From contig NZ_AP019308.1 of NCBI RefSeq assembly GCF_003945345.1, positions 3,658,001 through 3,722,000 on the forward strand: 64,000 nt of DNA, read 5' to 3'. The notes beneath the pieces are model-generated. The model saw nothing but the letters and a program-made list of their open reading frames with translations, made no database searches and was not told the DNA's origin. The stretch comes from Paenibacillus baekrokdamisoli. GTDB lineage: Bacteria; Bacillota; Bacilli; Paenibacillales; Paenibacillaceae. Below, in pieces: positions 37,219-46,434 of this stretch (its first letter is position 1; every line of letters begins with the position of its first letter). Position numbers and translations under genes: made by a program.

Positions 37219-38757
37219 CTAATTGAACGGAGCGTTTAGCGTATACCAAGGCAGCCGATTGATTGGTGCCTTAATCACTTTGGTGCATGGCCCCTCCTCC
37301 TGGCTTCCATCATCCCCAAACCAAATTCCCGGAGGGAATGAAACCGTGCGTTCGGTCGCTCCTTTCTGCAGAACAGGTGCAACCAAAATGCGATCCCCCA
37401 GCATAAACTGGTCGACAATGGTTTCATAACTATTGCCCGGAAATACATATTCCATCATACGGATAATAGGTTCACCTTCGACGGCCGCCTGTTCAGCCAA
37501 TCGGCGAATCCGCTCCCCAAATTGAACGTGCAGCTTAGCGGCTTCCCGGCAATATTCGAAGTGTTCCTGGTCCAACACTCTCCAGGGGGCCGCCGAGAAT
37601 TGCATCATTGGAAACAAAGCGGAGCATTGGGCGTAGCGCACAAACAGTTCGGAATCGAGATGTTCCGAATTCGCCAGGAAATTGCGGTATTCCCCTCCGC
37701 CAATCATATCCGGGCACGTATAAGAATAGCCTATTATTCCCTGAGCTAGCCCATTCGGAATAAGAGAAGCCAAACCGTTAACGCCCCAATCATGCTGCTT
37801 ATCGCTTAGTCGTTGGGCAATCGCTCTGCCGGCCATCTTCCAGCATGCACGATATTCATTGGCCGGGTAGTCCAGACCAAGCTTGGCATAAGCCTCAGAA
37901 TGGCCATTCGCAGACGTTGGAACGGCGCTTAAATCGGTATCTTCGTAATACATCGCATCGCCTGCGTCAAATTTAAAGCCGTCGACGCCGTATTTCTCGG
38001 TTAAATACATCAATTGCTGCTGAAACCACGAAATCGCCCCGGAATGCATCAAGTCCAACACCGCGCTGTACCCGTCCCACCATTCGCGTATTGCCGGCGT
38101 CCCGTCTTGGTTTCGCAGCAAGAAGCCTTTTTCCAGAAGCTCCCGATATATTCTGCTGTCCGCGCTGACGAATGGACAAACCCATAGCATGACATGGAAA
38201 CCCATTTCATGGAGACGTTCGATCATCTTCCTAGGTTCCGGAATTCTTCCTGGATGGAAATCCCAGGCTCCGTAATAATCATGCCAATTGCAATCGATGA
38301 TAAGCATTCCCGCAGGCATTCCCGCAGCAAGGATGTCCTCCGCGTACTTGAGAATTTTATCCTGTTCCTGGTCATACATAAGTTCGATCCAAGTATTGTA
38401 CTGGGGGCGGCTGAACATGATTTCATGGGGATATCGACCGTCCGGCGGAAATTTCTTTTCCTGAATCGCCCGGTACGCGCCGCGCAAGCTACCAAAGCCT
38501 TCCCCGAGCTCAATGACGCCTTTTGAGCTCTCCACGGTCAACAGTTCCTCGCGGAACGCGAAGTCAAACGGTTCATCTGACCAGATATACCTGCCTTTGC
38601 TTGATAGGAGCAGCGGCGTCGCTTGATTCGCGGTCCTGTTCGGATCCAATCCGCGACTGAACGCTTCAATTCCGAACGGCATATGGATGCCGTCAGCGAC
38701 CGCTCCTCCCCACCAATACTCGCCTTCCAACAGGCGGATTTCCTTCATTCGCCGCAT
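37219..38757 (-). CDS. Glycoside hydrolase family 31 enzyme
   Basis: 512 residues, cytoplasmic. The GH31 barrel contains the nucleophile segment VDGFKFDAGDAMYYE; LIIDCNWHDYYGAWDFHPGR and the downstream SCP/DMIGGGEYRNFL segments fit the family. It is shorter than most GH31 enzymes (650 residues or more), lacking large N- and C-terminal beta domains. GH31 includes alpha-glucosidases, alpha-xylosidases, alpha-galactosidases and sulfoquinovosidases; specificity cannot be told. Last gene of the SBP-permease-permease-sulfatase-GH31 unit. AGGAG lies 10 bases before the ATG. Confidence 0.9.
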   Translation of the reverse strand: MRRMKEIRLLEGEYWWGGAVADGIHMPFGIEAFSRGLDPNRTANQATPLLLSSKGRYIWSDEPFDFAFREELLTVESSKGVIELGEGFGSLRGAYRAIQEKKFPPDGRYPHEIMFSRPQYNTWIELMYDQEQDKILKYAEDILAAGMPAGMLIIDCNWHDYYGAWDFHPGRIPEPRKMIERLHEMGFHVMLWVCPFVSADSRIYRELLEKGFLLRNQDGTPAIREWWDGYSAVLDLMHSGAISWFQQQLMYLTEKYGVDGFKFDAGDAMYYEDTDLSAVPTSANGHSEAYAKLGLDYPANEYRACWKMAGRAIAQRLSDKQHDWGVNGLASLIPNGLAQGIIGYSYTCPDMIGGGEYRNFLANSEHLDSELFVRYAQCSALFPMMQFSAAPWRVLDQEHFEYCREAAKLHVQFGERIRRLAEQAAVEGEPIIRMMEYVFPGNSYETIVDQFMLGDRILVAPVLQKGATERTVSFPPGIWFGDDGSQEEGPCTKVIKAPINRLPWYTLNAPFN

Positions 38758-38821
38758 TGAGATTCAACTCCTGGATAATAGGATGACTCCATAATCGGTT
38801 ATTTTTGCTTACACATTTCCT

Positions 38822-40318
38822 TTACACCCGGCACGTTCGGATGCTGACCGGCTCGCTTCGCTCAAGATCCTCCAATAATTCAACCAGCAGACGCATCCTG
38901 ATATCCGCATATTCAGTCCATTCAAATAGATTATGCTTCTCTCCCGGATCATTACGCAAATCGTACAATTCACCGAACGATTCCCCAGGATAGACGGCAA
39001 GCTTCCATTCCGGCGTCACCCAGCATTTGAAACGGATTCGGTCCGGTTCCTCTTTGTATTCAATTCGCACTCCCGGCCGCGGCAGCGAGGCTCCAGCCTG
39101 CAATCTCGCCTTAAGACTGATTCCATCCCTTTTAATAGAATCTTCGATTCCGGCAAAATCCATGATCGTTGGCAGCAAATCAACCAACGATACACATTCC
39201 TCGACATGACATGGCGCAAATCCTTCTGGGTAACGCATCAACAATGGAACATGGGTGACGCCTTCGTAGACTAATGGCCCCTTCATGCCTATCGAGTGGT
39301 CTCCCAGCATTTCCCCGTGGTCCGAAGCAAAGATGATCAACGTATTCTCCCGCAGCCCCAACCGGTCAAGCGAATCCATAATTGCGCCCAGCTGTTCGTC
39401 AATCAATTGCACCATCGAATAATAGTAAGACCGCGTGAGCTTACTTTTTTCCTCATCTTCGAAGTACGGCTTCCAGGCATGATCTCCGTTGCCAGCTATA
39501 TCAAATTGGCCAACGAAGCGCGATTGCGAAATGTCTCCCCGATGAAAATAAGGAATATGATCGACCAAACCGCTTTCATTACGCAAATCGGTATCAGGGA
39601 GTGGAATATTTTCCGGATCGATTCTTCCCATATAATCAAAAGGAAGGATGTGTGGGTGGTGCGGATCTTGGAAGCCCAAATTCAAGAAAAACGGTTCCCC
39701 TTGCGATACCCGTTGATGATTTTCCAGAATGAAATCGGCCCGTTCAGCTAACCATGCACCGGAATGCAGCGCTTTAGGCAGATCCCATTCCCCCGTACCA
39801 TTCGGATCGTCCGCAAATAACTCCTTCACTTGAAATTGCTGTGGATCGTAACCCTTTTGTTTTATCCAAGCTCCATAATGCCCTTTCAACCCATAGGAGC
39901 CATGACCAATACTAAACTCCGCCGTATCGAATCCGACCACATCGTGAAAAGCCGTTCCCTGATCGTCTACAGGAGCCGTTTCCAGGCTACTTGATTGCCA
40001 CGGATGCCAATGCGCTTTCCCAACATGGTGAGTATGATATCCTTGCTCTCTTAGAAGATGGCTTAAGAATAGGGAATAGTCGTCGGCATACGTGCCTATA
40101 TTATAGGCTCCATGACGGGACATATGAAGGCCGGTCATCATGGATACTCTGGAGGGGGTGCAAACGGTATTTGGGCAATACGCTCTTTGGAAAGAGACCC
40201 CTTCCTTCCCCAACCTGTCCATATTAGGGGTCTGAATAAAGTTGTTTCCATTGACCCCCACGCTGTCATAGCGTTGTTGATCTGTCGTAATCAGAATCAC
40301 GTTCGGTTTATCCGACAT
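38822..40318 (-). CDS. Type I sulfatase (formylglycine-dependent)
   Basis: 498 residues without a signal peptide, so cytoplasmic. The activation motif CTPSR at residues 53-57 carries the cysteine converted to formylglycine, and calcium ligands are in ITTDQQR near the N-terminus and ASDHGEMLGDH. It hydrolyses sulfate esters. Activity needs a maturation enzyme encoded elsewhere (none in the window). Its place between sugar permeases and GH31 suggests desulfation of an imported sulfated oligosaccharide. Confidence 0.92.
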   Translation of the reverse strand: MSDKPNVILITTDQQRYDSVGVNGNNFIQTPNMDRLGKEGVSFQRAYCPNTVCTPSRVSMMTGLHMSRHGAYNIGTYADDYSLFLSHLLREQGYHTHHVGKAHWHPWQSSSLETAPVDDQGTAFHDVVGFDTAEFSIGHGSYGLKGHYGAWIKQKGYDPQQFQVKELFADDPNGTGEWDLPKALHSGAWLAERADFILENHQRVSQGEPFFLNLGFQDPHHPHILPFDYMGRIDPENIPLPDTDLRNESGLVDHIPYFHRGDISQSRFVGQFDIAGNGDHAWKPYFEDEEKSKLTRSYYYSMVQLIDEQLGAIMDSLDRLGLRENTLIIFASDHGEMLGDHSIGMKGPLVYEGVTHVPLLMRYPEGFAPCHVEECVSLVDLLPTIMDFAGIEDSIKRDGISLKARLQAGASLPRPGVRIEYKEEPDRIRFKCWVTPEWKLAVYPGESFGELYDLRNDPGEKHNLFEWTEYADIRMRLLVELLEDLERSEPVSIRTCRV

Positions 40319-40392
40319 TTCGAACCCATCCTTTCAAAAAGGATAATCTAAATCAGGACAATGCAGCTTGAAATGTTTGGGTTTGCGGGCCA

Positions 40393-41214
40393 TCATGCCT
40401 TGATCGCCCCGGAAGTAAGACCTTGTACGAAAAACTTCATCGTAAAGCTGAATAATAACATCAATGGCACGGATGCCAGCGTCATCGCTGAGAATACTTG
40501 TCCATACAAAATTTGCTGTTGATCCATGAATCTGTACAATCCAACGGTGATCGTCATTTTCTGTTGATCCGGCAGCACAAGCATTGGCCAGAAAAACTCG
40601 TTCCAGGTATTAAGAACAGTGACAAGCCCCATGGAGAGAATGATTGGAAGAGCAAATGGAATTACAAGGTTAATAAAACATCGAAATTCGCTTCCTCCGT
40701 CGATCTTAATGCTTTCGAACAGTTCCTTCGGGATACCCTCAAAAAACGTTCGCAATACGAATATCGTCACCAGTTGACCGCCGGCAATAGCAGGCAGTAT
40801 GGCCGCCCATGGCGTATTGATCAAACCAAGGTTTTTTACTAGCACGAATTGGGGGATGAGTGTCAGCACGCCGGGAATCATGAGGAAAATAAGCAACGTA
40901 AAAAAAAGCGCATTTTTCCCTCTGAATTCGAACCGAGCAAAGGCGTAGGCCGACAATGAAGAAATGACGAGTACTCCGATCGCACTAAGCCCCGAAATAA
41001 TCGAGGAGTTCATCATGTACGTTTTGATTTTAACAAGGGCACTGCTGTAATACTCGAACTGAGGCTCGATCGGCAACCCGAAGAAATTGCTTTGCAGCTC
41101 CGCATTTGTCTTTACGGAAGAGATGAGCATGAAATAAAGCGGGAATAAGGTGCAGAATGCAAAAAACAATAACAGGACAATAATGAAGAAACGCGAAGAT
41201 TTATCCACTTTCAT
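40393..41214 (-). CDS. Carbohydrate ABC transporter permease (MalG type)
   Basis: 273 residues, six membrane helices, EAA loop modified to IPKELFESIKIDGGSEFRCF, C-terminus FFVQGLTSGAIKA typical of the family. Eleven bases after the MalF-type partner. Part of the sulfated-glycan import system by context. Confidence 0.93.
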   Translation of the reverse strand: MKVDKSSRFFIIVLLLFFAFCTLFPLYFMLISSVKTNAELQSNFFGLPIEPQFEYYSSALVKIKTYMMNSSIISGLSAIGVLVISSLSAYAFARFEFRGKNALFFTLLIFLMIPGVLTLIPQFVLVKNLGLINTPWAAILPAIAGGQLVTIFVLRTFFEGIPKELFESIKIDGGSEFRCFINLVIPFALPIILSMGLVTVLNTWNEFFWPMLVLPDQQKMTITVGLYRFMDQQQILYGQVFSAMTLASVPLMLLFSFTMKFFVQGLTSGAIKA

Positions 41215-41225
41215 TGTGTTCCCTC

Positions 41226-42098
41226 CTAGGTCCTCGACTTCATGAAGCGTAGATTCAGAATAGTAAACAGTGCGATGATCAGGAATAAGGTTACACCAGC
41301 AGCCGACCCTACGCCGAGTTTTCCATAATTAAATGCGTTATTAAACAAGTATAATCCTGGCACCATCGTATCGAACCCTGGGCCGCCTTTGGTTATAATA
41401 TATTGATCGCCGTATTGCTGAATACCGCCAATCAGAACAAGAATCGTTGTCAGCTTTAGTTGTGGAATAATGAGAGGCAAATCTATACTCCAAAATATCG
41501 TCCATGCGCTCGCCCCGTCGATACGGGCCGATTCACGTACCGATTCATCAAGTGACTGAAAGCCTGCCAAATAGATAAGGAACCCAATACCGCTGATCCA
41601 TGGGAATCCCTTCATTAGCAGTGAGCCGATTGCTGTGAGCTGGCTTTCGCCCAGCCACACTTTCTGCCAGCCATCCAGATCTAAATTGCGAAGAAGAACG
41701 TTTAACATGCCGTTATTCGGTTCGTAGAAGAAGAGCCAGAACATGGTAATGACCATACCTGGAATAACCATTGGAATGATAAATGCCACCTTGATCCATT
41801 GAGCAAATCGACTTGCTCCGAGCAAATAAATCAAGTATCCTGCGAGGACGGAAATCCCTTGAAGCACGACAAGCGCCCACACAAGAAAGATTAATAACAC
41901 TTTAAAGGAGTTAATAAACACCTCACTGTTAAAAATCTCTCGATAGTTCGCCAATCCAACAAATGTTGGATGGTAATAATCCCGCATATTCCAATCGAGA
42001 AAAGAGATTCGGATGGCTTCAAATGTCGGATAGACAAGAAAGACACAAACGAATAAGAAAGTTGGCAGCAAACAGAGGTAAGCTACTTTTGATTTCAT
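41226..42098 (-). CDS. Carbohydrate ABC transporter permease (MalF type)
   Basis: About 290 residues with six helices and an EAA-type loop (DESVRESARIDGASAWTIFW). Start ATG at 42098 with GGAAG 8 bases upstream; the frame is open five codons further to a TTG. It lies 86 bases after the binding-protein gene. Confidence 0.92.
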   Translation of the reverse strand: MKSKVAYLCLLPTFLFVCVFLVYPTFEAIRISFLDWNMRDYYHPTFVGLANYREIFNSEVFINSFKVLLIFLVWALVVLQGISVLAGYLIYLLGASRFAQWIKVAFIIPMVIPGMVITMFWLFFYEPNNGMLNVLLRNLDLDGWQKVWLGESQLTAIGSLLMKGFPWISGIGFLIYLAGFQSLDESVRESARIDGASAWTIFWSIDLPLIIPQLKLTTILVLIGGIQQYGDQYIITKGGPGFDTMVPGLYLFNNAFNYGKLGVGSAAGVTLFLIIALFTILNLRFMKSRT

Positions 42099-42184
42099 TG
42101 CTTTCACTTCCAATTCATCGTGAATGAGTTAATAAGGAAGGATAGAGCGAAACGCTCTATCCCTTGCGATGCTCGTATCTTTAA

Positions 42185-43681
42185 TTATTTTAGATGCTCT
42201 TCTACTTTCCATTCCGGATGGAGTTTGATCGCGGCATCCGCATATTTATCTAGCGTTTTAATAAAGCCGCCAATGAATTGATCAGCCGTCAGTTTGCCAT
42301 CCAGATACTGCTGCTGGGATTTATACCACATGTCGGCTTGCTCTGGCTCGAATTTGAAGGCAGTGTATGAAATCTGCTTCTGGCTGCCGAACGTATCGAT
42401 GATCGGCTGTACTTGCTCTGGCGCCTGAACGTCTTTGACGACAGGAATTAGGAATAATTCATCTGCCATAATCTTCGCGCCTCCGTTCGGGTCAGTCCAG
42501 AAGCGCAGCCAATCAAGCGCTGCCTGAAGCTTGCCGTCCTTCTCCGCTTTCGAAGTAATCGCTACGTATGCTTCTCCACCTATCATGTAATTGAAGCGTT
42601 GATCCTCCCCTAGTTCAGAGTATGACTTGTCTAGGTAAGGAATCGGCGCAATACCATAATTAACTTTAAGATTACCTTGTAAATGCTGGTTCGGATACCA
42701 ACTGCCATTTAAGGTCATAGCCGACTTGCCTTCATTAAACAATCCTTCGAATTCCCAGCTTGCCGTGTTGAAGCCTTCATTAAAATACGGAGTTAAATCC
42801 TTGATAACTCGCGCGTATTCCTTCAACTCTGGTGAATCCTTAGTAATCATTCCCTTTTTCACTGCAAGCGCCCACTCGTCGGTATTGACGTTGCCATCTT
42901 TGATGATTACGTCGAGCTGATCTAACTTCGGCTTCCATAAGTAACCCCAAAGATCGGTTGCAAGCCAACCAATGTTCCAGTCCATCGAGTTCTGGATACT
43001 AAATCCGATATAACCGGCGTCTTTCGCCTTCTTGGCAACTGCGAGCAGCTCTGTTATCGTCTTCGGCGGCTCGGTTACTCCGATCTTAGCGAAAATATCT
43101 TTATTGTAGTACAAGTTTACAGTGGTCAACTGAATTGGAATTCCATACAGTTTTGCCGGAGGCAGCTTATCAATCGCGTTTTCAAGCACACCGTCAATAA
43201 AAGATTCTTTCCACGGAGCATTCGTGAACCTGCTTACTTCCTCCATATGGGGAAGCAAATTGGTAATCCAACCATTTTTGAACCATGCTGATTTGTCCCC
43301 CGGTCCACCCATAATAATATCGGCCTCGCTGCCGGCAATAAACTGTGCATCCAAATATTTGTCGTACTCGGCCGCAGGCACATATTGCAGTTTAACGGTA
43401 TGGCCCGTTTTTTCTTTAAACGCTTTTGCCATCTTCTCATATGCAGGCCAAGAGAATTCCCCTTGAGAGTAAACCATGGTCAAAGTTTGAGGCTTCTCAG
43501 CAGGTTTATCGCTACCTGTATCGCTACCCTTATCGCTGCCCTCTTTCGTCGCGTCAACATTCCCGCTTGGCGCTGGCGAATTGCCAGAACCCGTGTTGCT
43601 GTTCTTGTTTGTACCTGTGCATCCTGCCAGCACGAGGAGCGTAATACTAATGACAAGCATGATTAGTGATACTCGTTTCAC
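42185..43681 (-). CDS. ABC transporter solute-binding lipoprotein (family 1)
   Basis: 498 residues starting at a GTG with GGGGA 7 bases upstream. Signal peptide and lipobox LVLAGCTGTN, then a linker rich in Ser/Gly/Asp and the SBP family 1 fold (QTLTMVYSQGEFSWPAYEKM start). First gene of the transporter-sulfatase-GH31 operon, expressed from the conserved promoter cassette at 43729-43797. Confidence 0.93.
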   Translation of the reverse strand: MKRVSLIMLVISITLLVLAGCTGTNKNSNTGSGNSPAPSGNVDATKEGSDKGSDTGSDKPAEKPQTLTMVYSQGEFSWPAYEKMAKAFKEKTGHTVKLQYVPAAEYDKYLDAQFIAGSEADIIMGGPGDKSAWFKNGWITNLLPHMEEVSRFTNAPWKESFIDGVLENAIDKLPPAKLYGIPIQLTTVNLYYNKDIFAKIGVTEPPKTITELLAVAKKAKDAGYIGFSIQNSMDWNIGWLATDLWGYLWKPKLDQLDVIIKDGNVNTDEWALAVKKGMITKDSPELKEYARVIKDLTPYFNEGFNTASWEFEGLFNEGKSAMTLNGSWYPNQHLQGNLKVNYGIAPIPYLDKSYSELGEDQRFNYMIGGEAYVAITSKAEKDGKLQAALDWLRFWTDPNGGAKIMADELFLIPVVKDVQAPEQVQPIIDTFGSQKQISYTAFKFEPEQADMWYKSQQQYLDGKLTADQFIGGFIKTLDKYADAAIKLHPEWKVEEHLK

Positions 43682-43728
43682 ATTGATGTCCCCTTTTCTA
43701 ATTGAATGAATGATTTAATTCCCTCTTA

Positions 43729-43797
43729 ACTATAAGAAGTTGGCAAGTCACAAACAATAAGGCTGTTTCTAGATTTCATTTGTGTTTTTTGGAGATT
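43729..43797 (-). promoter_or_regulatory. Promoter cassette A (shared operator and promoter)
   Basis: On the minus strand a 33-bp element (43765-43797, core AAACACAAATGAAATCTAG) lies just upstream of -35 TTGTTT (43752-43757), 17 bases, and -10 TATAGT (43729-43734). The 33 bp are identical to those of cassettes B (51956-51988) and C (60428-60460), and the -35 box and 17-base spacing are also the same. It looks like an activator site next to a weak promoter, driving the binding-protein operon at 43681. Confidence 0.8.
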
Positions 43798-43811
43798 TTT
43801 TTAGGAAATTT

Positions 43812-43868
43812 CACAAAATAAATGCCAAGAAGCTCACGAAATCATTAGATTTCGTGAGCCTTCTTGGC
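43812..43868 (-). terminator. Terminator in cassette A
   Basis: Stem GCTCACGAAATC / GATTTCGTGAGC, extended by GCCAAGAA arms, with ATTTATTTT on the minus strand. It ends the secreted-protein unit. Related hairpins stand in cassettes B and C. Confidence 0.85.
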
Positions 43869-43911
43869 ATTTGCAAATCATTTGGACATCCTTTTACATC
43901 CTATTACTCCG

Positions 43912-43953
43912 TCACTTTTTTCTAAGCTCGAAGAACCTTGCCTGATTCCGATT
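43912..43953 (-). pseudogene. Relic of the 3' end of an alpha-galactosidase gene
   Basis: The minus strand encodes NRNQARFFELRKK and a stop, matching the C-terminus NRNQARFFELKKMTEQ of the GH36 enzyme at 52096. The sequence homology continues through the terminator and promoter. It shows that cassette A was copied from the region after the alpha-galactosidase gene. Confidence 0.8.
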
Positions 43954-44078
43954 TGATGATCGCGATGAGAGAATTGAATCATCCTAAAATAAAGATCATC
44001 ATTGATATATAAATGCATCGATGTCAGTATAATAACCGCTTGAAGAGGCATTTTTGTCACTACGCAATTGAATTTTTA

Positions 44079-46388
44079 TCATATGCGTTCCACACTTGTG
44101 AGTCCAGATTTCGTATAAAGACTTACTTGCTTGTTCCATGTGGATGCATACGTATCTAACGTGGAATCGAAGGTTCCATCAATGTAAACATCTACTTTAC
44201 CATGATTAGTATTTTGTCCTCCAATCCATGTGATGGAGGTACCTGTGAAAGAATACGTGACATAATCACCCGAAGTATTTGAATAATGAGCGGTATTATT
44301 ATAGTACCCAGTTTGGGCACCGGAGGAACCCCAAGCTCCCGTATAAGTACCGCTAGTATCATCATCTGTGGTTGTTACACTTGAATAAGTAATGATCGGA
44401 TTCCAAGTGGTAGAGTCATACGAGCTGGTGCTGTTATTATTGACAATGAAGTAAATGGCGTCATTCACTGCAACTGTAGTGCTCACATTAACATTGTAGC
44501 CTGTTGAATCATTGTAGGCGATGGATTGCCAACCGCTCGCCGGCCAGATTTGCGTACCGTTCTTCATAATTTTTACGTTAACACCATCGCCACCGGTTAT
44601 ATCACTCTTCTTCACTGTTCCCGTAATCGTGATGTTCCCTGCTGACGGCGCTGTAAACTTCCTTACCGAATCGGCGCTGTCGTCGGGATGTTGCCCATTG
44701 TCCTTGACAAAACTATACGACCCGCTTTTACCCCACCAACCTTTAGTGGAATCCCAGGTCATATTGGTATACGCGCTTCCGTTCCAGTATTGGTAGGACC
44801 AATTGTTCGTGCCTTGCGTGCTGCTAAAGTCTACGGAGGCTTGGTAGCTCGAACCGTAAGTTATGATTGGGTCCCATGAAGTGCTATCATAACTATTGTT
44901 GCCATTCATATTCGTAATGAAATAGATGGCGTCATTTGCAGTAACGGAAGTGGTTACGTTCACATTGTAACCAGTGGCATCGTTATAGGCTATGGACTGC
45001 CAACCGCTCGCCGGCCAGATTTGCGTACCGTTCTTCAGAATTTTTACGTTAACACCGTCGCCGCCGGTTATATCACTCTTCTTCACTGTCCCCGTAATCG
45101 TGATGTTGCCTGCTTGCGGTGCGGTAAACTTTCTTACCGAATCGGCGCTGGCGTCGGGATGTTGCCCTTTGCCGGCGATAAGACTATACGTACCGCTTTT
45201 ACTCCAGCGACTTTTGGTGGAATCCCAGGTCATATTGGTATACGTGCTTCCGTTCCAGTATTGATAGGACCAATTGTTCGCGCCTTGCGTACTGCTGAAA
45301 CCCGTGGAGGCTTGATAACTGTTATTGCTGAGGTCAATCGTCCAGCGGTATAATTTAGGGAGACTATAAGAGTTAAATCCGCTGTAAAGATAAAACTGCT
45401 TGCCTATAATACCATTATTGCTCCCATCCGTACCCACAAAACTTACATTCTGATAGCCCATAGCTTCACCAAGATTAGCCCACGTATCTTGGGCTACCGT
45501 TTGGGTAAGCGTCCAAGTAATGCCATCCGTTGATTCATAAAGCTTTATCCATGAATCTATTCCGCCCCAAGTCATGGTAGTTAATGCAATATAATATTTG
45601 CCAGTGTAGGTGCTATAAGCTGCATTAGAATGAGTGATGCCCATAATATTTAACTTCGCGGCGTTTCCTCCCAGCCCTAGTTCGGTCCAAGTGCCATTAT
45701 AATATTTATGCCACAAATTTGTACCTGTGTTACCGGCCTGTGCGGCAGTTATTACATCTGTGACAAGTGCCCTTGCAACAGAGATACCGACTGACCCTTC
45801 GTAGTTATCGATAAAGTAAACATAGAAGTACCCATCCTTAATAAAGTAAGGGACGCCCTGCATAAAACCGCCACCCATGTCCGGGTCTCCATAAGGAGAT
45901 AGAATGTCTCCCAAATAAGTATAGGTATCCCCATTATCCGTTGACCATGCAAGTCCAGTTCTTCCTTTATTACCATTAGATCCGGCAAATTCTACATGAA
46001 TAAACCCTAAGAGCCCATTGGTGTCTTGGTAAGTGCTTATTACCCATGGTTTGGCTGGTGTCGATGATGGATTGGTGTACAGCTGTGCTCTTGTCTTCGA
46101 CCATACTAATGCTCCGCCGCATGGGGAATATAATGACCCGTTGAACTTTAGATGCGTATCGCCCCAATTTGTAGATTGAAACCAAGTTTGGGTCCCTCCG
46201 AAGATTTTGGTACTAAAAGGCTCATCAATTACATCCATACCCAAATTAGTTAATTGTCCGGAATTACAAACTGTAACTGGTCCTGTTTGCGAATAAGCCA
46301 TTGCTTTAGGAGCACCTATAATAACCAATACCAACAATATCGAAACGGCAAAGAATGCATAGCATGCATATTTCATTTTTATCAGCAT
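44079..46388 (-). CDS. Secreted beta-propeller/carbohydrate-binding repeat protein (C-terminal frameshift)
   Basis: 769 residues as it stands. Signal peptide (to about residue 32, ending in AMA), then a propeller-like domain resembling GH43 or sialidase-type five-bladed folds (TGLAWSTDNGDTYTYLGDIL), two direct repeats of about 157 residues (471 bp apart in DNA, beginning FSSTQG.NNWSYQYWNG) and a C-terminal CBM-like domain. That domain is cut at LTSVERI. Removing two bases restores SGTHMIKIQLRSDKNASSSG and YYTDIDAFIYQ with a stop at 43999, the normal end of the domain. Enzymatic role unproven. Confidence 0.85.
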   Translation of the reverse strand: MLIKMKYACYAFFAVSILLVLVIIGAPKAMAYSQTGPVTVCNSGQLTNLGMDVIDEPFSTKIFGGTQTWFQSTNWGDTHLKFNGSLYSPCGGALVWSKTRAQLYTNPSSTPAKPWVISTYQDTNGLLGFIHVEFAGSNGNKGRTGLAWSTDNGDTYTYLGDILSPYGDPDMGGGFMQGVPYFIKDGYFYVYFIDNYEGSVGISVARALVTDVITAAQAGNTGTNLWHKYYNGTWTELGLGGNAAKLNIMGITHSNAAYSTYTGKYYIALTTMTWGGIDSWIKLYESTDGITWTLTQTVAQDTWANLGEAMGYQNVSFVGTDGSNNGIIGKQFYLYSGFNSYSLPKLYRWTIDLSNNSYQASTGFSSTQGANNWSYQYWNGSTYTNMTWDSTKSRWSKSGTYSLIAGKGQHPDASADSVRKFTAPQAGNITITGTVKKSDITGGDGVNVKILKNGTQIWPASGWQSIAYNDATGYNVNVTTSVTANDAIYFITNMNGNNSYDSTSWDPIITYGSSYQASVDFSSTQGTNNWSYQYWNGSAYTNMTWDSTKGWWGKSGSYSFVKDNGQHPDDSADSVRKFTAPSAGNITITGTVKKSDITGGDGVNVKIMKNGTQIWPASGWQSIAYNDSTGYNVNVSTTVAVNDAIYFIVNNNSTSSYDSTTWNPIITYSSVTTTDDDTSGTYTGAWGSSGAQTGYYNNTAHYSNTSGDYVTYSFTGTSITWIGGQNTNHGKVDVYIDGTFDSTLDTYASTWNKQVSLYTKSGLTSVERI

Positions 46389-46420
46389 ACTCTTAAATCT
46401 CCCTTCAATTTTCTTTTTTT

Positions 46421-46434
46421 TGAAAGTGCTTACA
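46421..46434. promoter_or_regulatory. Candidate cre site upstream of the secreted-protein gene
   Basis: TGAAAGTGCTTACA matches the cre consensus except for one base in the central CG. It lies 33 bases upstream of the secreted-protein start and overlaps the end of the truncated AraC gene. Confidence 0.45.

Noticed and set aside
44521..45353. Antisense frames opposite the secreted repeat protein, appearing twice
   Set aside because: The duplication simply reflects the 471-bp coding repeats on the other strand.
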